From: Candidatus Bathyarchaeota archaeon
GTDB lineage: Archaea; Thermoproteota; Bathyarchaeia; Bathyarchaeales; Bathycorpusculaceae
Reading direction: 5' to 3'
Length of the DNA: 64,000 bases
Assembly (NCBI GenBank): GCA_026014745.1
Contig: JAOZHS010000002.1
Coordinates: forward strand, 828,271 to 892,270
The translations under genes and the position numbers were made by a program. Below are positions 52,755 to 60,168 of this stretch, piece by piece. The notes beneath the pieces are model-generated. The model had not been told where the DNA came from, did not search any database, and saw only the letters and a list, made by a program, of their open reading frames with translations. Position 1 is the stretch's first letter, and every line of letters begins with the position of its first letter.

Positions 52755-53837
52755 TTATCCTAGTCTCCCAATTGCGACTCCGCGGACTTTTTTGCGGAAT
52801 TCGCTACTTTCTTTTATGACTGCTTCCATATTTTGGGCTGTTACTATTTGAACCCTTGGCAGGGCATTTGGATAAATTTTGTAGATCTCTTTTAGTAACG
52901 CCGTGTTTGTGCCGCTTTCTTCAACTGCAGCTTTTACCCAGTAGTAAACGACTTTTAACGCCTGCGCCTTGCCCAATCGAGAGAACAAATCAGCAAGCAC
53001 CGCAGTTACAAGATTACTCTCTGAACACACCGCGACTTCAGCGTTGCGTACAGCGTAGCTGTTGCCGTTAAAAGACACAGCCAAACCCCCCGCTTCTTTG
53101 ACCAGCCGAAAAGCCTCCACGTCTGTTATGCTGTCACCAACATACATAACATCCGACAAACGCGCACCTAAACGCGTCACAACATCTCGAATTGCCTCAG
53201 CTTTTTGTTCTCCGCCAACCGTAACTACCTCGCGTATGAATTTGCCAGCAGACATCGCTAAGAGTTCAGTCCAGAAAATCTCGTCAAGCCGCCCAATGAG
53301 AGCTTGGTCCCTCGGGGAGAAATCCGCTAGGGATTTTGCGTTTGGGGGAATCTCGATTAGGAGCATCTGGGCGATTTCTTGGGCAATTTCGCGCAGACGG
53401 CTTTGTTCTTGGGGGGTTATGGAGGTTTGGTCGAGGCTGACTTTTGTGCAGTAAGTGTTTTCGAAAGGGAAACCAACCGAGTCGCAGAGAGCTCGGATGT
53501 AGTGTTCGTAGCTGGTGCTTACGAGGTAGGCGTTGGCTGTTTCTTGTATATAGCGCAGAGCGGAGTTGGTGTCAGCTATAAGGAGAATATTTTGAGCTGA
53601 AAAAGCACTCATTTGCGCGTCGGTAACATCATAGGCTTTAAAGAAAGGCAGAATTAACCGTAACGTGCTACCCGCCGAGTAACCCGGTTTTGCCAAAACA
53701 TCAGCCAAAACGTCATCATATTTGCTGATGTTTGCAAAGAGAACGCCGCCATTAGGGATAAAGTGCGCGGCTAATTCGTACGCGTTGTCGTTTTTAGAGA
53801 TAGGCCCCTCACAGTCTGAGATGAAAACGCGTTTCAA
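52755..53837 (-). CDS. HAD-superfamily phosphatase of the EhaR/COG4030 type
   Basis: A 360-residue HAD protein. Motif I reads FISDCEGPISKNDNA with DxE in place of DxD, and motif IV reads MYVGDSITDVEAFR. Between them lie FIPNGGVLFANISKYDDVLADV and LVSTSYEHY, a pattern found in a mainly methanogen family sometimes labelled energy-converting hydrogenase A subunit R. The enzyme probably removes phosphate from a small molecule; the substrate is unknown. It lies between purD and ftr (2 and 1 bp spacing) in one operon, so a C1-carrier or nucleotide intermediate is plausible. Confidence 0.75.
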   Translation of the reverse strand: MKRVFISDCEGPISKNDNAYELAAHFIPNGGVLFANISKYDDVLADVLAKPGYSAGSTLRLILPFFKAYDVTDAQMSAFSAQNILLIADTNSALRYIQETANAYLVSTSYEHYIRALCDSVGFPFENTYCTKVSLDQTSITPQEQSRLREIAQEIAQMLLIEIPPNAKSLADFSPRDQALIGRLDEIFWTELLAMSAGKFIREVVTVGGEQKAEAIRDVVTRLGARLSDVMYVGDSITDVEAFRLVKEAGGLAVSFNGNSYAVRNAEVAVCSESNLVTAVLADLFSRLGKAQALKVVYYWVKAAVEESGTNTALLKEIYKIYPNALPRVQIVTAQNMEAVIKESSEFRKKVRGVAIGRLG

Positions 53838-53839
53838 GC

Positions 53840-55249
53840 CTAATCCCTCAACTTTTCCATGTGACGGACGCTTTTGGCTATGTGAGGCTGGGCAGCGATG
53901 TCAGTGCGGTTCCAGAGGGCTCCACCACTGATGGCTTGGGCACCTTCTTGGCTGATTAAGCGGGCTTGCTCGATGCTGTCGCCGATGCCAAGGATTCCAA
54001 TCGCGCGGCTTTTTAGCGGGTAGTTTTTGCCGTCTCGGATTTCCATTGAGCCGGGGTAGATGCGTATGTTTTCGCCGAACTTTTTGGTCAATGCCTCGGC
54101 TTTGGATAGGTCGACGGGGCTGTTGAGGGCTGCTTTGTCCACTTTACTGGGAAAAACGGTTGTGTATCCGCCGTAATCTGCGGGTACCTTGTAGGTAAAA
54201 ACCGTCGCAGCCTGAGATACGTTAATGCCTCTTAAGTTGCCATCGATCATCCGCAGGCAGACGTCTACAAAATCGTCTTTGATTACTGGAAGCAGGTTCA
54301 TGATTTCAGGGTCGCCGGGGCGACTGTTGATTTCTAGAATCTTAATTCCTTTGCCTGTGTGCATAAACGCAAGGTAGAGGGGAACGCCGCGTAGGGCGGT
54401 TTCGTCGGGGATTTTTTTGCGCCACCCGCTGAATACTTTTTCGGTTAATGCCAGCTCTTCTTCGCGGTCTGCCGCTGTTAAGAAGGGTAAGTAGTCTTTG
54501 GCGTCTTTGTATGAGCCCATGCCGCCCGTGTTTGGTCCTCGGTCATCGTCGAAGGCGCGTTTGTAGTCGCGGGTGTCGGGGAGTGTTATGAAGTGTTTAC
54601 CATCGCAAAAACCCATGCAGCTGGACTCTTCACCGGGCACTTTTTCCTCGATGATAACGGCGCTGTATTGGAAGTTTGACATGAAATGTTCAAAAAGTTC
54701 TTCACGATTAGCAAAATGGTCGCCCCAGACTCCAACTCCTTTACCTAAAGCAGGCTTGTCGGGCTTCACCACAGCCTGATTATCCAATTCATCCAACCAA
54801 TGATAAACATCGGCTTTGACGTCTTTGCCTTTATAGTCGGCGGGGTCAAAAACCTTAAAGCGGGGGTTGGCTTCGGGCGCGATTTCTTGGAAGAGGATGC
54901 GTTGGGCAACTTTACTCTCTTCAATGGCGTACTCTTTTTTGGGACACACCACAGGTATACCTGTACGGGATTCTATAAGGTCACGTAAGCCGTCAATTAT
55001 GGGTTTCTCGGAGCCGACCAATACAAAATCAAGTTGGTCTTTGTTGACTTCTGCGAACCGACAGATTTCTCCTACGTCAAGACTGGGAAATACGGCGTGT
55101 TTGGCTGCGTGTTTAGCGTTGTAGGGGTTTCGTTGTTTGTCGGCAACGTAGAGGTTTACTTTGTAGTTTTTGCTTCTCAGCAACGTGTCTGCCATGGCAA
55201 CTTCTCGAGCGCCATAAGAAACCAAGAGTACACCAATCTCATCCATCAA
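53840..55249 (-). CDS. purD: Phosphoribosylamine-glycine ligase (GAR synthetase)
   Basis: A 469-residue ATP-grasp enzyme forming GAR from phosphoribosylamine, glycine and ATP. VLLVSYGAREVAMADTLL is the N-terminal domain opening. AVVKPDKPALGKGVGVWGD is the ATP-grasp strand, PNTGGMGSYKD the hallmark loop, and EINSRPGDPEIMNLLP the C-terminal metal-binding motif. It is somewhat longer than the bacterial form (about 425). The gene is followed 2 bp later by the HAD phosphatase and preceded by purF 60 bp upstream. Confidence 0.95.
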   Translation of the reverse strand: MMDEIGVLLVSYGAREVAMADTLLRSKNYKVNLYVADKQRNPYNAKHAAKHAVFPSLDVGEICRFAEVNKDQLDFVLVGSEKPIIDGLRDLIESRTGIPVVCPKKEYAIEESKVAQRILFQEIAPEANPRFKVFDPADYKGKDVKADVYHWLDELDNQAVVKPDKPALGKGVGVWGDHFANREELFEHFMSNFQYSAVIIEEKVPGEESSCMGFCDGKHFITLPDTRDYKRAFDDDRGPNTGGMGSYKDAKDYLPFLTAADREEELALTEKVFSGWRKKIPDETALRGVPLYLAFMHTGKGIKILEINSRPGDPEIMNLLPVIKDDFVDVCLRMIDGNLRGINVSQAATVFTYKVPADYGGYTTVFPSKVDKAALNSPVDLSKAEALTKKFGENIRIYPGSMEIRDGKNYPLKSRAIGILGIGDSIEQARLISQEGAQAISGGALWNRTDIAAQPHIAKSVRHMEKLRD

Positions 55250-55309
55250 GATACACCGTATACGCTATTTGTCTGCGCCAAAGCTTAATTTGCTTTTTTA
55301 CTAAGCAAC

Positions 55310-56791
55310 TTAGGATTGTTGGTCTTCGGATTCGTAGATTCGGGTTTTTTCTTCGTAGCCTTCTTGGAAGCGTTTCTTCATGGCATCAGCCATCTTCTGG
55401 GCACAGGGTGTAGGATATTTGCCAGTGATGCAGGCTAAACAGAGTTCATTTTCTGTTTTTCCAGTGGCACGAATCAGATTTTCAAGGGATTGATAGCATA
55501 CTCCGTCGGCACCGATGATTTTTGCGATTTCGGCGGGGGAATGCCTTGAACCAACAAGTTGCCCATACGTGGACATATCGATACCATAGAAGCAGGGGCC
55601 AATGATGCGGGGGAAGGTAACAAAGAGGAAAATCTTTTTGGCGCCAGCTTTACGCATTTTTTCGATTATGACTTTGGTTGTGTCACCGCGGACTACGCTG
55701 TCCTCAGTTATGATGACGTTTTTACCAGCGACTTTGGCTCCTAAAATGTTAATTTTCTTATCTATCGTTGAGTAACGTTCCGCGTTTAGCAGAATGAAAG
55801 CACGTTCAGTTACATAGCGGTGGCGGCGTGATGCACGTTCCCAACGGAGCCCTGAGGCTTCATGAACACCCATGGCTGAGTCGTCACCAGTTTCAGGAAC
55901 TGAAAATACGATGTCGCCCTGCTTGGCTTCCTCGGGGAATTCTTTGACCAAGTTGCGGCCGAAGTCTTCTCGGATTTCATAAACATATTTGCCGTTGAAA
56001 ATCGAGTCTGGCCTAGCAAAGTAGGCGTATTCAAAACTGCAAAAAGCCTCGCGGGGTTTCTCGATGACTTGGATGCGTTTAAAACCGTCTTTAGATACAG
56101 TTACGAGTTCGCCGGGGTTTAATTCAAAATCCCGCACGAAGCTGTTCATGTCAAAACTGACAGTTTCAGAGGAGAAGGCAAATGTTGCGCCGTTAGGGTC
56201 ATGTCCAGCGCAGAGGGGTTTTATACCATGTGCATCTTTGAAGGCAAAAAATTCACCCTCTCCAGTGATGCCAGTTACGGAGAAGGCACCATCTAAGCTT
56301 TCCATAACACTGCGGGATGCAGCGGCAAGGTCTCCAGTTTCTTTTAAGGCTTGGAGCATTTTGTGGCAGACAATGTCGGAGTCGCAGTTGTAGAGGAAAT
56401 CTGGGAAGCGCTCAGTCATTTCTCTTTTTAGGGGCAGGGTGTTTACGATGTTGCCGTTAAAGGATAAAGCAAGTTTTACACCGTCAGCGGAGGCGGTGAC
56501 GGGTTGGGTGCCTTGAATTATGGAGACATCGTCACATTTACCAGAGGTGGTGTAACGTACGTTACCGATCCCGATTGAGCCTGGCAAACGCCCGAACCAT
56601 TCGTTTATGGCGTTACTCTTTACTTTTGGTACGAGGTCAAGGCTTTTGTAAGTGTAGAACTGTTTATTGTTGTAAGTAAGGAAGCCATGTGATTGGTGTC
56701 CTCGATGATTTTGAGCCCTAAGTCCCCAGTATACATAAGGGAAAACGGGATGATTCTCGTAGTTTATTGCGCCAAAGATACCGCAGCCTAT
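55310..56791 (-). CDS. purF: Amidophosphoribosyltransferase (full length only with a non-canonical start)
   Basis: PurF makes phosphoribosylamine from PRPP and glutamine. From Cys at 56785-56783 the frame reads CGIFGAIN, VYWGLRAQNHRGHQSHGF and IGIGNVRYTTSG, which is the complete glutaminase domain with N-terminal nucleophile cysteine. The C-terminal part has the PRPP motif VIITEDSVVRGDT and the MSTYGQLVG segment. Between an in-frame TAA at 56812-56810 and the Cys there is no ATG, GTG or TTG. The first such codon (TTG at 56587) would remove the catalytic Cys and 66 residues. AUA at 56791, 6 nt after AAGGGA, is the best start candidate (493 residues). A short propeptide, AUA initiation or a sequence error are the alternatives. 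TATA-like TTTAAAT lies at about 56859-56865. Confidence 0.85.
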   Translation of the reverse strand: MGCGIFGAINYENHPVFPYVYWGLRAQNHRGHQSHGFLTYNNKQFYTYKSLDLVPKVKSNAINEWFGRLPGSIGIGNVRYTTSGKCDDVSIIQGTQPVTASADGVKLALSFNGNIVNTLPLKREMTERFPDFLYNCDSDIVCHKMLQALKETGDLAAASRSVMESLDGAFSVTGITGEGEFFAFKDAHGIKPLCAGHDPNGATFAFSSETVSFDMNSFVRDFELNPGELVTVSKDGFKRIQVIEKPREAFCSFEYAYFARPDSIFNGKYVYEIREDFGRNLVKEFPEEAKQGDIVFSVPETGDDSAMGVHEASGLRWERASRRHRYVTERAFILLNAERYSTIDKKINILGAKVAGKNVIITEDSVVRGDTTKVIIEKMRKAGAKKIFLFVTFPRIIGPCFYGIDMSTYGQLVGSRHSPAEIAKIIGADGVCYQSLENLIRATGKTENELCLACITGKYPTPCAQKMADAMKKRFQEGYEEKTRIYESEDQQS

Positions 56792-56976
56792 TCTTGGTCC
56801 CTTCTCGCGTTAAATGGGGATGTAGTAACAGAAGGGGTTTATCAGCTTTTAGTACAAATTTAAATAAAAACACACGGGATTTTTAACATGAGAACATTTA
56901 AACCGTCAGGGATTAGACGCAGGCACTTTTTCAATGATGAAGGAAGCGGGGGGAACCGATAAAGCAAGGTCGGTTC

Positions 56977-57000
56977 AAAACCCTACAGCCAAGGGGTTTT
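56977..57000 (-). terminator. Hairpin after trmB
   Basis: On the minus strand, AAAACCC pairs with GGGTTTT over a loop of about 10 nt, starting 6 bp after the trmB stop. The 3' side ends in T4. It could act as a terminator or a processing hairpin; archaeal termination usually relies on T-runs, so this is tentative. Confidence 0.35.
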
Positions 57001-57006
57001 GGTGGT

Positions 57007-57840
57007 TTACTTTATCCGCACAGTTCCCTGCTGAATTATCCGCTCAAACAGCAACCGCTGAAGCATAGGTAACCCTGGAATCCGCAACGATACCCCCGCA
57101 CTCCTTGAATCGTCAGATAAGTTTGGCAGAAACAGGAACGCTTCCTCGTCATCAACGATTGTTAAGCTTGATTTCTTGTTTAAGATAGCGAGCACCATTT
57201 TTCTGAAAGCTTCTGTGGTATCATCGGGGATACCTGAAAAATTGGTTATCTGGGTCATTCTACGGAATTCGATAAAATCTTCTTTCTTGAATTTCTCAGC
57301 CACCTTCTGGCCGGGTTCTACCGCGCAGACAGCCCTGACATGAACATTCTTCGCCTGTTGAGCCTTCAAATTAGAACCAACCGCCAACAACAAATTAGGA
57401 GGATACTGCTCAACCATTATTACGCGTTCTTTGGCGGACGCAATTGTTAACGCTAGTTTTCTGCGGATGGCGAACATACCTCGGACTGCCCAGATAAAAT
57501 CTTCTGTGGAGTTTTTGCTGGTCTGCTGCATTTCTGCAAGGAGGCGAGTGGCGTCGTCTGCGGCTGATAGATAGGAGTTGCGCATACGGTCAACAACTAT
57601 GCTGGGGGAGAGGGCATTGTAGAAGACTGGTCGTCCGCTTTGGAATTCCACTGCGCCCATGTCTAGGAGTTGCTCTAGCACTTCGTAGATTTTTGTGCGA
57701 GGGACGCCGGAGGCTTTTTGGATGTCGGCTACGCCGGAGGGTCCCAGTGAGGCGAGTGCTGAGTAGACTTTGGCTTGGTATAGGCTTAGACCGAGTTTAC
57801 ATAGGGCTTGTGTTAGTTGTTGTTGCTGCTCAAAGCTCAT
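57007..57840 (-). CDS. TrmB-family transcriptional regulator
   Basis: A 277-residue protein. The N-terminal winged helix (ALCKLGLSLYQAKVYSALASLG, DIQKASGVPRTKIYEVLEQLLDMGAVEF) is typical of TrmB sugar- or ligand-sensing regulators. The C-terminal domain (about 110-277) has the alpha/beta pattern of the TrmB effector domain, including FIWAVRGMFAIRRKL, but the sugar-binding residues cannot be judged. It diverges from an ABC exporter. A palindrome sits between its TATA element and its expected start, so it probably represses itself and the exporter. Confidence 0.88.
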   Translation of the reverse strand: MSFEQQQQLTQALCKLGLSLYQAKVYSALASLGPSGVADIQKASGVPRTKIYEVLEQLLDMGAVEFQSGRPVFYNALSPSIVVDRMRNSYLSAADDATRLLAEMQQTSKNSTEDFIWAVRGMFAIRRKLALTIASAKERVIMVEQYPPNLLLAVGSNLKAQQAKNVHVRAVCAVEPGQKVAEKFKKEDFIEFRRMTQITNFSGIPDDTTEAFRKMVLAILNKKSSLTIVDDEEAFLFLPNLSDDSRSAGVSLRIPGLPMLQRLLFERIIQQGTVRIK

Positions 57841-57843
57841 AAC

Positions 57844-57864
57844 TTGTCACTCTAAGAGTTACAA
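57844..57864. promoter_or_regulatory. Palindromic operator between trmB and the ABC exporter
   Basis: Arms TTGTCACTC (57844-57852) and GAGTTACAA (57856-57864) form an inverted repeat with one mismatch and a 3-bp centre. It lies between the start of trmB (57840) and the shared TATA element TTATAA (57870-57875). Binding would block trmB initiation and overlap the element upstream of the exporter promoter. Confidence 0.6.
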
Positions 57865-57869
57865 CAAAA

Positions 57870-57875
57870 TTATAA
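57870..57875. promoter_or_regulatory. Shared TATA element of trmB and the ABC exporter
   Basis: TTATAA is self-complementary. Its centre is about 25 bp before the TTG at 57897 on the plus strand and about 33 bp before the trmB ATG on the minus strand. Both transcripts would have very short or no leaders. Confidence 0.45.
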
Positions 57876-57896
57876 GACAACGCTTCCTAATAACGC

Positions 57897-58667
57897 TTGG
57901 GCAAAAAAATGACTCACACCTCAAACGAAGCAGTCATCGAAACAACCAACCTCTTCAAAACATACAAAGAAGGCCAAATCCAAGCCGTAAACGGTCTAAA
58001 CCTCAAAATCCAAAAAGGCGAAATCTACGCTCTAATCGGCGCTAACGGCTCAGGCAAAACCTCAACCATCAACATGCTCACAGGCGCACTCTACCCTACC
58101 TCAGGCTCCATCCAAGTTCTCGGTTTACCCATCCCTCAAAAACGAAGAGAAGCCGCGGCACAAATCGGCGTGGCACCCCAAGAATACGCCCTCTACAGTG
58201 ACCTCACGGTTGAACAGAACATCTGGTTCTTCGCAAAACTCTACAACATGAAAAAAGCAGCCTTCGAAAAACGACTAGATGAACTGCTACCGATCCTTAA
58301 GCTTAACGAACGTAGAAAAACCACCGTCTCCAACCTCAGCGGCGGCATGAAACGACGCACAAGCATCGCCTGCTCCCTTATCCATCAACCTAAAATTGTC
58401 TTTTTTGATGAGGCAACAGTCGGAATTGACCCCGTACTGCGCGCGTTTTTCTGGGATTACTTCCGTTGCCTCACAAAACAGGGGTTGACAATTGTTTTGA
58501 CTTCACATGTGATGGATGAAGCTGAACGCGCCGACAGAATAGGGTTAATGCGTGCTGGCAAACTAATCGAGGAGGGCACACCTGCCGAGATTAAACGGAG
58601 GCATTCGGCTGCTACTGTGGAAGAGGTCTTTGTTAAATTAAGTGAGGGGGTTATCGTTGATGCGTAG
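57897..58667 (+). CDS. ABC-2 exporter ATP-binding protein
   Basis: A 256-residue ATPase. Walker A is GANGSGKTS (about 48-56), the signature is NLSGGMKRRTSIA, Walker B is KIVFFDEATVGIDP, and the switch His is in LTSHVMDEAERADRIG. These fit the DrrA/multidrug or polysaccharide ABC-2 subfamily. The frame begins with TTG at 57897, at the position expected for a leaderless transcript; an ATG lies at 57909. The stop is just after the start of the permease gene (8-bp overlap). The substrate is not known; a TrmB regulator and palindrome next to it suggest ligand-controlled export. Confidence 0.92.
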   Translation: MGKKMTHTSNEAVIETTNLFKTYKEGQIQAVNGLNLKIQKGEIYALIGANGSGKTSTINMLTGALYPTSGSIQVLGLPIPQKRREAAAQIGVAPQEYALYSDLTVEQNIWFFAKLYNMKKAAFEKRLDELLPILKLNERRKTTVSNLSGGMKRRTSIACSLIHQPKIVFFDEATVGIDPVLRAFFWDYFRCLTKQGLTIVLTSHVMDEAERADRIGLMRAGKLIEEGTPAEIKRRHSAATVEEVFVKLSEGVIVDA

Positions 58668-59925
58668 AAGCAGTTTTTCAGCTAACCGTGTTGGCGCAGT
58701 GGCTTGGCGTGTGCTCAAACAAATCAGCCGTGACAGACGTACGTTTGGAATGATGATTGTTATGCCAGCGATAATCATGCTTATCTTTGGGTTTGCGTTG
58801 GGCGGCGAAGTAAAATATGTGCCTATCGTAGTTGACGACCAAGATAATGGCTACACAATCACGCAAAGCGGAAACGTCAATAGTACCGCATACTTCGGAG
58901 GCAACATAACAACAGCTTTAGAAAACGATGACAGAGTAAAAGTTACCCAAGGCACCTTCGATTCAGGAGTATGCGGAGTAGATAATGGAACATGCTTTGC
59001 AGCCATCCTAATACCAGCCAACTTTTCAGAGACCCTCTTCAAACACGGCCTAGGAAACGCGGCTAGCCAATTATCTAACGTTAAAGTAGTCATCAACAGC
59101 ACCGTCGGTGGCGACAGGCAAGTCAGCATGCCACTAAACCTCAGCCAAGCCCTCACAGACGTTGGAACAAACGATAACGCAACAATCACACTCTACCTTG
59201 ACGGCACAAAACCCGCAAACGAAGGCAGCATTTTAGCAGCACTCCAAAGCGCACTACAAGACTCAGTTGGCGGTGGCGGCGTAGAGCTGGATAAACAGTT
59301 CGCGTTTGGCAACGTTGAGTACTCAGGATTGGACGTGAGTATTCCATCGGTGATTGCGTTTGTGTTGACTTTTCTGGTGCTCTTGATTTCTCTGATTATA
59401 ATCACTCGAGAGTCAAGCTCAGGTGTTTTGTCAAGGTTATATGCGACTCCGCTTTCGGCGCTTGAAAGACTTCTGGGGTACTCAATAGGACTAACGCTAC
59501 TGGGGGTTTTGATGGTCTGTGTGATTTTGGGCATCGGTATCGGAGTGTTCGGTGTCGTCGTTGAGGGTAACTTTGCCTTGCTTTTCTTCGGCGCAGTCCT
59601 ATATGCATTAGCCAACATTTTCCTAGCAGTATTTCTTTCCAACTTTGCAAAAAACGAGTTGCAAGCCGTCCAAATGGCGCCCCTAATAGCGTTACCAAGC
59701 ATGGCACTTAGCGGCATGCTCATACCCGTCAACGCATTCCCAGAAGGAGTTCAAATCGTCTCCCAATTTGTTCCCATGTACTATGGCAACCGCATTTTTG
59801 AAGGCATCATGCTCAAAGGCTATGGCATTGGCGACTTATCGTTTGAATTTGCAGTTATCGGCGGAATTGCATTGCTGTTCTTTGCGTTGGCGGTTATGAC
59901 AGTAAAAGACAGAATCCCAGCGTAA
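58660..59925 (+). CDS. ABC-2 exporter permease
   Basis: A 421-residue membrane protein. One N-terminal helix after SRDRRTFGMMIVMPAIIML is followed by a large extracytoplasmic domain (about 45-200), then five to six helices. The motif RESSSGVLSRLYATPLSALERLLGY is typical of ABC-2 permeases. I choose the ATG at 58660 with GAGGGGG at 58644-58650 upstream, which overlaps the ATPase gene by 8 bp. It pairs with the ATP-binding protein to form a dimeric exporter. A substrate such as a drug, lipid or glycan cannot be chosen. Confidence 0.9.
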   Translation: MRRSSFSANRVGAVAWRVLKQISRDRRTFGMMIVMPAIIMLIFGFALGGEVKYVPIVVDDQDNGYTITQSGNVNSTAYFGGNITTALENDDRVKVTQGTFDSGVCGVDNGTCFAAILIPANFSETLFKHGLGNAASQLSNVKVVINSTVGGDRQVSMPLNLSQALTDVGTNDNATITLYLDGTKPANEGSILAALQSALQDSVGGGGVELDKQFAFGNVEYSGLDVSIPSVIAFVLTFLVLLISLIIITRESSSGVLSRLYATPLSALERLLGYSIGLTLLGVLMVCVILGIGIGVFGVVVEGNFALLFFGAVLYALANIFLAVFLSNFAKNELQAVQMAPLIALPSMALSGMLIPVNAFPEGVQIVSQFVPMYYGNRIFEGIMLKGYGIGDLSFEFAVIGGIALLFFALAVMTVKDRIPA

Positions 59926-60168
59926 GGCAGGCACCATTCCGGAGAAGTGACCTGCTCAGAGGCGACCCCCTCCTCTTGTATAAAGCTGCGAATCGTGACG
60001 AGCCCAAAAGGCGAACCATAGAAACACATGAAAAAAGTTTGAAGGTTTGCTGGGGTCTGATGCTCTATAACATTGGAGATACATGCAAAAGCTACCGTCC
60101 AAATGTAATTACAGACCCTCTCAGCCCTTCTTAGATTTCAAAAAAAAATAAAAAAGGAAAAGGGTTGT

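Noticed and set aside
59193..59732. 179-codon minus-strand frame over the ABC permease
   Set aside because: It is antisense to a well-supported permease gene and lacks any motif or ribosome binding site.
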